A DNA stretch of 64,000 bases from Maratus speciosus (GCA_963932465.1 OZ010793.1:257259525-257323524), one strand, 5' to 3'. Numbered from the stretch's first letter, positions 47,181-56,662 are shown. Program-made: numbers and translations. Notes: a model not told the origin generated them from the letters alone.

Positions 47181-48042
47181 TGTCAGGTTCTGAGAAACAT
47201 CTGCTATTAGAACTGGGGTTATATATTATTTTTGTCTTAATATATGATATATTGTATGGCCTGTGTACTGGAATTTCAAAATAACATCCTTTCCTTGTCT
47301 AAAACTGGATCTAAGCCGGGGAAAATGTACAGATGGAATGAAGGCAGAAAAATATAGTTGGAGAGGGGTTTGCCCAAACTTTTGAGATGTCTGTGGAAGA
47401 TGGGGAGACAAAAGCATTCCACGAACGAAGAATAGAGCTTGGAATGCGAGCCAGGTAGAAAACCCTGAGGGGTTACGTTGAGAAGTAGTGAGGGGTTGCT
47501 GGAAGGCAGTCTCTTCTGCTGAGGGAGTCAGTTGAAAGTTGGCGTGCAAGGCGCAAGGTGAGTTGCTGTGTGTAGCTATTAGATAGAGCGTAGGGTTCAG
47601 TTGGAGCCGAGAGCGCCAAGCGCAAGGTAGTCACTGTGTATAGCTCTTAGAGATAGAGCGTAGGATTGAGTGAGGCTCGGAGAGCTTAGGCTTATAGCAC
47701 ATATGTGTTGTGAGATCGAGATTGATCTACGGAAAGCTAATTTAACGTGTGTAGAGTGAAAGTGATTTAACGTAGTTTAACATTACACATCCAGCATGTA
47801 CTGTATTCAATTTAATGTTGAACCGGATCATCTATATCCGAGTTTGTAAGTGTAAATAGTGTTTTGTTGTTGTGTAAATAGTGTCTAAATAAACTGTTAA
47901 TTTAGTTAATTGAAAGAGTTGGTTTTCATTTAAACAATCTTCTGAGTGCGTGACCGATATCACGTAATCATATCGGTGGTGGCAGCATATAAATAATAAG
48001 GATTTTCTTCGAAGTTGTGCGGACTAAGGGGAAACTCCGACA
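47181..48042 (+). repeat. 5' LTR
   Basis: 862 bp from TGTCAGGTTCTGAG to AACTCCGACA, with TG...CA ends as in most LTRs. AATAAA near 47887 is a candidate polyadenylation signal in the R region. Two imperfect subrepeats of about 70 bp (about 47541-47680) share CAAGGCGCAAGGT or AAGCGCAAGGT and AGATAGAGCGTAGG. The 107-codon minus-strand frame inside is also present in the 3' LTR and is not considered a gene. Confidence 0.95.
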
Positions 48043-48048
48043 AATTGA

Positions 48049-48060
48049 TGGCAGCGACAG
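48049..48060 (+). other. Candidate primer-binding site
   Basis: TGGCAGCGACAG starts six bases after the 5' LTR. TGG at this place is expected, because it pairs with the CCA end of a primer tRNA. The tRNA identity cannot be fixed from the window. Confidence 0.5.
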
Positions 48061-48199
48061 GATAGAATTGTCTTGGACCAGTGACCAGCGAGCCGTGTTG
48101 CAGTGTGTTAGTGCCGGAGCACCCAGTGAAATTCTTGCGTGGAAATGCCGGATCGTCGAACGGAATTTTAGAGAGATAAAAACCAAGCGTCGAGCAGTA

Positions 48200-48350
48200 A
48201 TACAGAGTGTGTGTGCCCTATCATCGTTACAGCGAGCCGAACTAAAGTGTTGTGCCCTATCATCGTTACAGCGAACCGAACTAAAGTGTTGTGCCCTACG
48301 TCGTTACGGCGAACCGAAATAGTGTTTGTGCCCTATCATCGCTACAGTGC
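48200..48350 (+). repeat. Short tandem array in the retrotransposon leader
   Basis: Three to four imperfect units of about 38-41 bp share GTGCCCTATCATCGTTACAG and CGAACTAAAGTGTT (starting about 48215, 48254, 48290 and 48328). The position, between the primer-binding site and gag, suggests a leader or packaging-region repeat rather than coding sequence. Confidence 0.75.
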
Positions 48351-49447
48351 CTCAAGTTATAGTGTATTACAGCCTGAGTGTTGAATATCATCAAAGTGAC
48401 TTTAAAGTGCGAAATATTGAATTCATCGTGAAACTACGTGTGAGCAGCGGAGTACCCCAGCAGATAAAGTATAAGGTAAGGTGTTTTGATCATTTCTGTC
48501 TGCTAACATTCTCGAACCAAATGTATTTGTTGTTGTATAATTAATACTAATTTAAGATAATTTATGTGCAATAAAGTAATTGTGTTCAGATAGGTAGGAG
48601 ATATTAAGAGCCATATTTACTATCGTTTTAAGAAAAGGTCATAATAACTTGTACTAATATTGATTTTCTATTTTTTTTACTAATAAAGGTAGTGAACAAA
48701 ATTAATGCATTGTGTTAATAATAGTTGGAAGGAATAATTGAATTTACTTAAATTTAAATTATTATTAAAGTAATATTTAAATGAAGCAATACTGTTTTAA
48801 GCTTGAAGAGTTGATAACAAACGAGTAATAAACATTTGCTTAGAATTTTAATTGGCTAGAAGTAAATTTCGAGGGAAAAAAAAGGGGGCTCACAAGAGAA
48901 AAAAAAAAAGAGAAGGTTTTGATCTTATTTGTTTTAAGTGTGAGAACCAGTGTTGAATTTAGAAAATTTTTATTGGGGATCATTGTAGAAATTTATATGT
49001 GTATGTTATACAATTTTTCTTTATGTGGATGTTTCTATTGGCATCGATACTTTTATTCAATTTGCAACGTATCAGTATTATTATGTAAATTGTATGTTAT
49101 TATCTAATTGTATAAATTGGAATCTGTATGGCATAGTAATCAAATCGAAATTATTGTTTTACCTTTTGTTTTATTGCAAGTAAATTGTGTGATTTTCAAT
49201 GGTTGATGTTCGGCCATTTTAATTTTAATTTTCCCTCAAAATTGCCCTCTTCTATAGCTAAGAAGTTTACCACCTTTTAGAAAATCAGGTTTAAGTAGAT
49301 TAAATTAGAAATATAATACATCGATTATCTGAAATGTATTAATTAGTATAATAAGTGGAGGTAAATGTGCTAAAGTAGAAATTTAGGAAATATTAATTTG
49401 GTAGGTTTAAATATTATTGTAGAGTGGTAGTAGTAATCAGTGAAGGT
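48351..49447. other. Untranslated leader of the retrotransposon
   Basis: AT-rich with no credible long frame. AAGGTAAGG at 48473-48481 is a strong splice-donor-like sequence. TAATCAG just before the short gag-like frame at 49448 is a possible acceptor. The first copy of a 77-bp direct repeat lies at 49204-49280. Confidence 0.5.
49204..49280. repeat. 77-bp direct repeat, copy 1
   Basis: TGATGTTCGGCCATTTTAAT through ACCACCTTTTAG, apparently identical to 49572-49648. The two copies start 368 bp apart. Confidence 0.9.
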
Positions 49448-49555
49448 ATGGCTTTCTTATTGAAACTAAAAAGGGTGGATCTTCAGATGATAGCCGAAGA
49501 GTTGGGGGTTGAATTCACGGAAGATGATACCAGATTTCAGCTTAAGAAAAGATAA
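49448..49555 (+). pseudogene. Gag N-terminal fragment
   Basis: A 35-codon frame starting MAFLLKLKRVDLQMIAEELG and ending QLKKR at a stop (49553-49555). The L-x-x-L-K-K-x-D-L-x-x-I-A-E-E-L style is that of the N-terminus of gag in arthropod Ty3/gypsy elements. The next frame continues in a gag-like way (MDSEEYD) directly after the stop, so a one-base frame change is likely. That continuation runs at once into the second 77-bp repeat copy. The true gag start is therefore probably 49448, with the rest of gag displaced to 49683-50630. It cannot yield a full Gag in this copy. Confidence 0.55.
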
Positions 49556-49571
49556 TGGACAGCGAGGAATA

Positions 49572-49648
49572 TGATGTTCGGCCATTTTAATTTTAATTTT
49601 CCCTCAAAATTGCCCTCTTCTATAGCTAAGAAGTTTACCACCTTTTAG
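49572..49648. repeat. 77-bp direct repeat, copy 2
   Basis: Matches 49204-49280 throughout by eye. It sits between the gag N-terminal fragment and the GC-rich segment that precedes the main gag frame. Confidence 0.9.
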
Positions 49649-49682
49649 GCATCAAAAATAATCCAGCCCTTTTCCAACTGGC

Positions 49683-50630
49683 ATGGCAAGTACGTGGTGT
49701 GCGGCAACAATCATAGTTTTGCAAAGTGCAATAAACAACCTAGACTCATCAACTTGGCCTAGTATAGTCGGCCTGGGTGCTTGCTGGTGTGGTCCGCCGC
49801 CTGCGGCGATCTGGCGTATGTACTCACAATGCATCGCCCTGCTTTCCAGGCAATTACAAACCCGTTCAGCTGGATTAACCCCGGTAGGTAGGGGCCTGGT
49901 CAGTAGTCTCCGAGTCTCCGAGGGGGCTATTAAGAAATTATCTAACACTATTGTTGCGGAGCGATTAGAGCGAGAAGAAAAACAGGAAAAATTAGAGCGC
50001 GAAAAGTTAGAAAAACAGGAAAAGTTAGAACGCGAAAAGTTAGAAAGAGAAGAGAGGTCTGAAAAATTGAGGATGGAACATGAATTAGAAATGGAGAGGC
50101 TAAGGGTACAAGGTTCGACAAATAACTCTAATGGGTCTAGGGAATCTAATAATGAAAGTAACATAGAAAAATTGATCAAAAGTGTTAAAACTCTGTCTGT
50201 CAAAGTACCAGAAGGGACTGAGGGATGGCCTTTATTTTTCAACAGTTTAGAAAGGGCATTCAAAACTAAAAATGTACCGGAAAACCAGCTACCGGAAATT
50301 CTACTAAATATGTTAGGAGATAAGGCGGATAATTTGTTAATTTATACCACTAGGGAACAAATTGAGAGTTATGAGGAATTAAAGGAGTTAGTTCTAAGGG
50401 AACATGAGCCGACACCGAAGGCGTGTTTGGAAAATTTTAAGAAGGCTAGGAGAAACCAGAATGAAACTCGTGTATTATTTGTATCGCGTTTAATAGCAAC
50501 ATGGGAAAATTATTGTAAGATTAGGGGTGATGACTCATATGAAAAGGTCAACCAGTTAATAATTACGGATAAGTTATTAAACACGTTAGATGAAGAAACC
50601 GCATCATATAGGGTTAACTCAGCAGAGTAA
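49683..50630 (+). CDS. Gag (main open part) of the LTR retrotransposon
   Basis: A 315-codon frame. Residues about 1-80 come from a GC-rich segment (about 49657-49935) unlike the AT-rich codon use after it, and show no gag similarity, so ATG 49683 is probably not the native start. Residues about 94-143 are a charged coiled coil with tandem KLEREKLE-type repeats. Residues about 160-310 form the capsid-like region: EGWPLFFNSLERAFKTKNVP, LLNMLGDKADNL, then FVSRLIATWENYC, as in Ty3/gypsy capsids. The frame ends ASYRVNSAE, where the gag sequence appears to shift into the next frame (QQSKWLEASKIAKECDNYF). That frame carries the nucleocapsid zinc knuckle. Gag would coat the RNA and form virus-like particles in the cytoplasm. 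Structural break rather than programmed shift is my inference. Confidence 0.78.
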   Translation: MASTWCAATIIVLQSAINNLDSSTWPSIVGLGACWCGPPPAAIWRMYSQCIALLSRQLQTRSAGLTPVGRGLVSSLRVSEGAIKKLSNTIVAERLEREEKQEKLEREKLEKQEKLEREKLEREERSEKLRMEHELEMERLRVQGSTNNSNGSRESNNESNIEKLIKSVKTLSVKVPEGTEGWPLFFNSLERAFKTKNVPENQLPEILLNMLGDKADNLLIYTTREQIESYEELKELVLREHEPTPKACLENFKKARRNQNETRVLFVSRLIATWENYCKIRGDDSYEKVNQLIITDKLLNTLDEETASYRVNSAE

Positions 50631-53600
50631 ATGGTTAGAAGCTTCTAAAATTGCTAAAGAATGTGACAATTATTTTGACGCTAAACATAAGTCTTATGCC
50701 GTTACGTATAAAAGTTTTAAGGGTAAAGATAGGTATGTAAACAGTGAAAAGGTGAAACCGAGGGAGGATAGTAAATTTAGTGGTAATTGGAGGCAAAACG
50801 GGAATAATGAGACTAATTTTTTTTCGGGAAGGAAAACTGATTTTAAGAAACCTAGTGATGATTCAGCTCCTAGATGCTTCAAATGTGGTTTAAGAGGTCA
50901 TTACCAACGTTTTTGTAATAAAGTGGGTAATGAGGGAAATAATAATGCTAGTAAAGGGCGTGAACAGAAAGCGGGTGTAAATAAGATTGTCGTGAAAGGA
51001 AATAAAGAGTTACCTAAGGGAGCTATTGTAGCGAGGATATCGGCAAAGGCCGAACAGAGAACTAGTGTTATTGGTGAGAAATTAAATAAACTTGAGAAAA
51101 TTGAAGTTAGTGTAAATGGGCAAAAAGCAAAAGGATTGGTTGATTCTGGATGTGACATTAGTGTAATTCATAAAGATTTGGTACCGGAAGAGAAATTAAA
51201 AGGAGCGGGTAGTATTTATTTACAAGGATTATTTGGTGAAGCAGTTAAATCACCGTTGGTTAAATTACCATTAGCTATTCCGCAATTCGGACAAACTAAT
51301 ATAATTCATCAGGAAGTATTTTGCGCGGTGACCGATAATATTAATGAGCAGGTGATTTTACATCCCGAGGTGATTAATGAGTTGTCAGGGGTCAATCGCG
51401 AGGAGCCATTGCTAGAGTCCCAAGAATTAGAAAGTTCGGAAATTAGTATCGATAACTTGAGTGAAAAGAAAGATATGAGCAGCGATAATTGTAATGTTTA
51501 CGCAATAGAAGCGAGATCGGAAAATTTACAAAGTCAGAATGCAGAAAAAACGGAAGTGGAGAAAAATAATAAAGTTATCGTTAGCAATTCAGATATGTTT
51601 AAGAAATCCCAATTGGAATGTAAAAATTTAGAGAGAGTTTGGGAATTAGCCAAAATGGATAAAGGGGATTATTATATTGTAGATGGTTTATTGTATCATA
51701 AAGAGAAATTGTTAGGCGAAACTACAGCGCAATTAGTAGTACCCAAGATAAGAAGGGAAGAGATCCTAAAATTAGCGCATACTTCGGTATTTGGAGGGCA
51801 TCATGCAACCAAGAAAACGTTACAGAGAATCAGGTATTCGTTTTATTGGGAGGGGATGGCGAAAGAAACTAAACAATTTTGTGAGTCATGTTTAGAGTGT
51901 CAATTGACTAGAGGGGTTAAGGTGAATGATAGAGGCCCTATTTCCCCAGTATCGCGGCCAGAACTTCCATTTCAGGTAGTTAATATTGATTTAATTGGGC
52001 CTATTGATCCCAAAAGTTCACAAGGGCATCAATATATACTAACCTTAAAATATCTGCATACCAGGTGGGCGGAAGCAATCCCCCTAAAAAGTTTAACTCC
52101 TAAAACAGCGTGTGATGCATTGCTTCAAATATTTACAAGGACAGGAATTCCAAATATAATCGAATGTGATAATGGAACCAATTTCACTGCCGACTTAACG
52201 AAAGAATTTGAGAAAAGGTTAGGGGCTAGTCCACGATTTTCGATCCCACAGTCTAACGGTCTTGTGGAACGTTTTAATCAGACGCTTAAACGTATGTTGC
52301 ATCATACGATTAGGGAAGAAGGGAAAATATGGCATGAACAAATACCATTTATATTATGGGCGTATAGGGAAGTCCCAAATTCTACGACAGGAATCGCACC
52401 TTTTCAATTATTATATGGTAGAGCGCCGGAGGGTCCTTTATCAGTTCTCAAGTCATCCTGGTCAGGAGAAAATAAGGGGGCACAGTTAGATACTATGCCG
52501 ATTCATGAGTATTTGAATAAACTTAGAGGACGCTTAGAAAAAGCCGCAAATGAGGCAAAATTATCATCCGAGGTGCAACAAGGCAGAATGGCCTATCATT
52601 ATAACTTAAGGTCAAAAGAAAAAACTTTTGAAGTAGGAGATAAATTAATACTGTTAATTCCCGATTCAACTAATAAGTTATATTTTAGGTGGCAAGGGCC
52701 GGCAACTATTGTCGAAAAACGAAACAGGCATTCGTTTGTAGTTGAATTGGCCGACGGGAGTAGGAAGCGCGTGCACCAAAATAAAATAAGAGAATTTATT
52801 GCTAAGTGTAATATAGTGAATATTGTTTTTGAAGGTGATGAGGAATTTGGAGAAGTTGGGGAAATTCCTATTTTAAACCGGGAACAAGAAGTAGAACGGG
52901 ACATAGAAAGGTTCGAAATAAAAGGGTTATCTAATAGTCAAGTCAAAGATGTAAAGTCCATTTTGAGGGAGAATAAAGAGGTATTTATGGGTCCTGTGCG
53001 ACCAGTGGAAGTAAGGGAGCACCGTATTGATTTGAAACCGGATGTAAGGAAAAAGCCAAAGTTATACAGTGTACCTGTTGCTTACAAAGAGGAAGTAGAT
53101 AGACAGATTCGTGAGATATTAGAATTAAATCTAATCGAAGTGTCAAATGCAGAAATTAGCCATCCAATTGTTTGCGTGGCGGAAAAAGACGCAACTGTTA
53201 GGCTTTGCATTGATTATAGAGCTTTAAATTCAGTAATGCAGGTCCCAGCATTTCCTATGAAAGATTCGCAGGAAATCATGTATACTGCGGGGGCAGCTAA
53301 ATATTTATCTTCCATTGATTTATTGAGGGGTTATTGGCAGATTAAGATGGCGGAGGAATGTAAACATTTGACAGCTTTTACAATTCATAATGGGACTTAT
53401 CATTGGCGTACTATGCCTTTTGGTTTATCAGGGGCGGCTGCTACGTTCCAAAAAGATATGAATGAGGTTCTTCAAGGTCATCGTAGGTATGCACAAGCAT
53501 ATACTGATGATGTCATCATTTTCTCCGACACTTGGGAAGATCATTGTGAGCATGTTAGGTCTGTTATAGAAGAACTTAAAAATAGAAATTTTACGATTAG

Positions 53601-54276
53601 GCTGGATAAATGTAAATTTGGAGAGAAATTGAGTAAGTTTTTAGGTCATGTAATTGGGGGTGGAACGCATGCACCTGATGAGGAGAAAATAGGAGCAATA
53701 AGGGACTTAAAGAGACCGAAAACTAAAAAGGAAGTTAGATCTGTTTTGGGATTAATGGGATTTTACCGGTCTTATATTCCAAATTATGCAGAAATTGCTA
53801 TACCTTTAACGGAATTAACTAAAGGGAAAGTTAAAAATACTCTACCATGGGATGAAAGGGCAGAAGAAGCATTTAATACCCTTAAGGATGAGTTATGTAA
53901 CGTGACGCGTTTGGCTACACCTAACGTAGGCCGGGAATATCAGCTTCACGCCGATGCTTCAGACCTGGCAGTAGGATGTTGTCTTACTCAAAAAGATGAA
54001 AAGGGTCAGTTTAAACCGATAGCTTTTGCCAGTCAGAAATTATCAGGGGCTCAGCGTACTTGGCCGAGTATAGCGAAAGAGGATTCGAGTGTTCTCTTCG
54101 GGTTGCGGAAGTTTGAAAAATGGACATATGGATCTCAAATTGAGATCATAACGGATCATAATCCATTAAAATTTCTCACTGAAACAACCCAAGGTCCCCC
54201 AAACTCACTAGATGGGCGCTTGCCTTGCAACGCTGGAACCCGAGTATTTCTCATCGTCCAGGAGCTCAACATTTAA
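50590..54276 (+). CDS. Gag nucleocapsid plus Pol (PR-IN-RT-RNase H)
   Basis: A 1228-codon frame, +1 relative to the main gag frame. Its ATG follows directly after a stop at 50587 and is probably not used. Visible domains: zinc knuckle CFKCGLRGHYQRFC (residues 96-109); aspartic protease LVDSGCDISVIH (active D185); integrase zinc-binding domain (H397, H403/404, C434, C437); integrase core with D467, D527 and E560; a GPY/F-like module FRWQGPATIVEK (about 700). Reverse transcriptase follows at about 830-1010, with YTDDVIIFSD at 971 holding the catalytic DD pair, then RNase H (D1122, E1164, D1189). Integrase before reverse transcriptase is the Ty1/copia order, but all domains are Ty3/gypsy in type. 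D527 and E560 are separated by 32 residues, short of the usual 34-35. At about 54196-54200 (a C5 run) the frame breaks; the expected RNase H tail continues in another frame to a stop at 54357-54359. Confidence 0.92.
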   Translation: MKKPHHIGLTQQSKWLEASKIAKECDNYFDAKHKSYAVTYKSFKGKDRYVNSEKVKPREDSKFSGNWRQNGNNETNFFSGRKTDFKKPSDDSAPRCFKCGLRGHYQRFCNKVGNEGNNNASKGREQKAGVNKIVVKGNKELPKGAIVARISAKAEQRTSVIGEKLNKLEKIEVSVNGQKAKGLVDSGCDISVIHKDLVPEEKLKGAGSIYLQGLFGEAVKSPLVKLPLAIPQFGQTNIIHQEVFCAVTDNINEQVILHPEVINELSGVNREEPLLESQELESSEISIDNLSEKKDMSSDNCNVYAIEARSENLQSQNAEKTEVEKNNKVIVSNSDMFKKSQLECKNLERVWELAKMDKGDYYIVDGLLYHKEKLLGETTAQLVVPKIRREEILKLAHTSVFGGHHATKKTLQRIRYSFYWEGMAKETKQFCESCLECQLTRGVKVNDRGPISPVSRPELPFQVVNIDLIGPIDPKSSQGHQYILTLKYLHTRWAEAIPLKSLTPKTACDALLQIFTRTGIPNIIECDNGTNFTADLTKEFEKRLGASPRFSIPQSNGLVERFNQTLKRMLHHTIREEGKIWHEQIPFILWAYREVPNSTTGIAPFQLLYGRAPEGPLSVLKSSWSGENKGAQLDTMPIHEYLNKLRGRLEKAANEAKLSSEVQQGRMAYHYNLRSKEKTFEVGDKLILLIPDSTNKLYFRWQGPATIVEKRNRHSFVVELADGSRKRVHQNKIREFIAKCNIVNIVFEGDEEFGEVGEIPILNREQEVERDIERFEIKGLSNSQVKDVKSILRENKEVFMGPVRPVEVREHRIDLKPDVRKKPKLYSVPVAYKEEVDRQIREILELNLIEVSNAEISHPIVCVAEKDATVRLCIDYRALNSVMQVPAFPMKDSQEIMYTAGAAKYLSSIDLLRGYWQIKMAEECKHLTAFTIHNGTYHWRTMPFGLSGAAATFQKDMNEVLQGHRRYAQAYTDDVIIFSDTWEDHCEHVRSVIEELKNRNFTIRLDKCKFGEKLSKFLGHVIGGGTHAPDEEKIGAIRDLKRPKTKKEVRSVLGLMGFYRSYIPNYAEIAIPLTELTKGKVKNTLPWDERAEEAFNTLKDELCNVTRLATPNVGREYQLHADASDLAVGCCLTQKDEKGQFKPIAFASQKLSGAQRTWPSIAKEDSSVLFGLRKFEKWTYGSQIEIITDHNPLKFLTETTQGPPNSLDGRLPCNAGTRVFLIVQELNI

Positions 54277-54359
54277 ATGCTGATGCAATTTCCAGGCTAC
54301 ATAGGAAGAGCTGGGAAGAACCGCCAGTTACTAGCCCATCGGCATCATTGACTAAATAG
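54277..54359 (+). pseudogene. Displaced C-terminal end of RNase H/Pol
   Basis: From about 54201 the frame starting at position 54201 encodes KLTRWAL, then HRPGAQHLNADAISR, the conserved end of Ty3/gypsy RNase H. It stops at 54357-54359. A length change in the C run near 54200 separates it from the main pol frame. Host RNase H activity would be lost or weakened in this copy. Confidence 0.75.
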
Positions 54360-54640
54360 TGGACAAACCTAAAGGGGGTGTCATCACGTTTTAAATTTTT
54401 TTGTATATGTATAATTGTAATTGAATCTTGTGTTTTTAATAGTGTATTAGCATGTGTAGTTTTTCTGTAATCATAATATTAGTACACGGTTCATTAGAGA
54501 TGTCAATAAAGAATGTTCAGACACCTTGATATATATATGTAATAATAATAATGAAGAAACCTGCAAAGAGACTATTGAACTCTTCTGTGATGTTACTATA
54601 TGTTTGGGGAAAATTAGCCCCTAAATGGCATATTTTCCGC

Positions 54641-54652
54641 TAAGGTGGGGGG
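54641..54652 (+). other. Polypurine tract
   Basis: TAAGGTGGGGGG ends directly at the 3' LTR. A G/A-rich tract here primes plus-strand DNA synthesis in LTR elements. The single T is tolerated in many elements. Confidence 0.75.
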
Positions 54653-55514
54653 TGTCAGGTTCTGAGAAACATTTCCTATTAGAACTGGGGTTCTATATTA
54701 TTTTTGTCTTAATATATGATATATTGTATGGCCTGTGTACTGGAATTTCAAAATAACATCCTTTCCTTGACTAAAACCGGATCTAAGCCGGGGGAAATGT
54801 ACAGATGGAATGAAGGGGAAAAAAGATAGTTGGAGAGGGGTTTGCCCAAACTTTTGAGATGTCTGTGGAAGATGGGGAGACAAAAGCATTCCACGAACGA
54901 AGAATAGAGCTTGGAATGCGAGCCAGGTAGAAAACCCTGAAGGGTTATGTTGAGAAGTAGCAAGGGGTTGCTGGAAGGCAGTCTCTTCTGCTGAGGGAGT
55001 CAGTTGAAAGTTGGCGTGCAAGGCGCAAGGTGAGTTGCTGTGTGTAGCTATTAGATAGAGCGTAGGGTTCAGTTGGAGCCGAGAGCGCCAAGCGCAAGGT
55101 AGTCACTGTGTATAGCTCTTAGAGATAGAACGTAGGATTGAGTGAGGCTGGGAGAGCTTAGGCTTATAGCACATATGTGTTGTGAGATCGAGATTGATCT
55201 CCGAAAAGCTAATTTAACGTGTGTAGAGTGAAAGTGATTTAACGTAGTTTAACAGTACACAGCCAGCATTTACTGTATTCAATTTAATGTTGAACCGGAT
55301 CATCTATATCCGAGTTTGTAAGTGTAAATAGTGTTTTGTTGTTGTGTAAATAGTGTGTAAATAAACTGTTAATTTAGTTAATTGAAAGCGTTGGTTTTCA
55401 TTTAAACAATCTTCTCAGTGCGTGACCGATATCACGTAATCATATTGGTGGTGGCAGCATATAAATAATAAGGATTTTCTTCGAAGTTGTGCGGACTAAG
55501 GGGAATCTCCGACA
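54653..55514 (+). repeat. 3' LTR
   Basis: 862 bp, exactly the length of the 5' LTR, from TGTCAGGTTCTGAG to AATCTCCGACA. By eye it differs from the 5' LTR by about 26 substitutions with a cluster near 54808-54820. TAGTT follows as the target duplication. Confidence 0.95.
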
Positions 55515-55519
55515 TAGTT

Positions 55520-56662
55520 TATAATATCTCCATGTTTTATTATTCATTTATATTTTTTCAAAATTCGAAAAATGTTATTACACACGGATTAATAAAATTG
55601 CATTTTAATAGGAATTAAGTAAATGCGGAGAAAAAAAATCACACATTTATACTTTAAAATACATTTTTTATAGCAGACGATATTCTTGGTACAGTACGTA
55701 TTTTAATTTTTTTTAAATTCAGTTTTCATGAGAAAATGGCCGCAAAAAGATATAGTAATCTACTGTTTTCCCTTTACTTTCTACAGAAATGGAGTACTTC
55801 AGTTGCCACCATTACAGAAATGGCTTTAAAAACTACAGAAAAATTAATATCTCAAAAATAAATTGAGAAGCAGTTTTCAAACAATTTGCATTTAAAAGTA
55901 CTTTTTTCCCCTATACGGCGGTTAAAAAATGAAAATGTGCATGTTCAGAAGTTTAAAAAATTGCAGTAGTATATCAGTATTTAACCGTACTATGATACAT
56001 CTGCTTCGTTTTACGACTGGTTTATGTAATGTAACGTTATGTTTTAGGGACCACACTTTAATTGTTGCCGAAAGAAATAGCATATCGGGGGGCTAATAAA
56101 TAAGTAAAAAGTTTGCAAGTATGATGATGTGTAGATGGAAGTTGCAGAAAACTAACTCTAGACCTCGACTGAAGAATTACAACAAACGGGTCTTGAATTA
56201 ATTAGAGCTGATCAAATGCTTTAAAATTATTTGTTCTCTTTTCTTCAATTTTTTCGTATTTTTCTATTTCATTGCTGAATCACGGCACAATGAATATATT
56301 CTGTGTATAATCGCTAAAAACCTTAAGCTTAAGAACAGAGAACGTCATTGCACTTAAAAACTCAATAATAACAATGATATTAAAGCAAATAAGTAAATAT
56401 TTCTCTTCCAGAAAATCCTATTTTATCATTATTTCTGTCGCTTAATAAAATGCAGTGAATCGGAATTATTCTAATTTCCGTTGATTAAAAATACAAGAAA
56501 GTATAATAAAAATGAATGATTAATTAAAAGGGAGAAAAGACAATAAGGAAAACTATTTGTGCAAATAGAAGCAGTTGCAAAATATGCATTTTAAGAAGCC
56601 TATGAATTCAAACAAGTAATTTTTAAACCTACTTCAAGTGATCGTTGGTTACTTTATTAACG

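Larger units (their letters stand above)
47181..55514 (+). mobile_element. Ty3/gypsy-type LTR retrotransposon with integrase before RT
   Basis: A full-length element of 8334 bp bounded by two 862-bp LTRs and an exact 5-bp target duplication TAGTT (47176-47180, 55515-55519). Internal features in order: a candidate primer-binding site at 48049, a 1.4-kb leader with tandem repeats, an interrupted gag, and a pol ordered protease, integrase, reverse transcriptase, RNase H. A G-rich polypurine tract lies just before the 3' LTR. By-eye comparison of the LTRs gives about 26 substitutions and no indels (near 3 percent). Gag and pol carry frame breaks, so this copy is not autonomous. Confidence 0.95.

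Noticed and set aside
47226..47549. 107-codon minus-strand open frame, repeated at 54698-55021
   Set aside because: It lies wholly inside each LTR and is duplicated only because the LTR is. No domain is visible.
49652..50263. 203-codon minus-strand open frame
   Set aside because: Antisense to the gag coiled coil; its serine/leucine-rich low complexity is the shadow of the charged repeats on the other strand.
50590..54276. Ty1/copia element, suggested by integrase-before-RT order
   Set aside because: The GPY/F-like module, RT motifs, RNase H and PR are Ty3/gypsy in type; only the order is copia-like.
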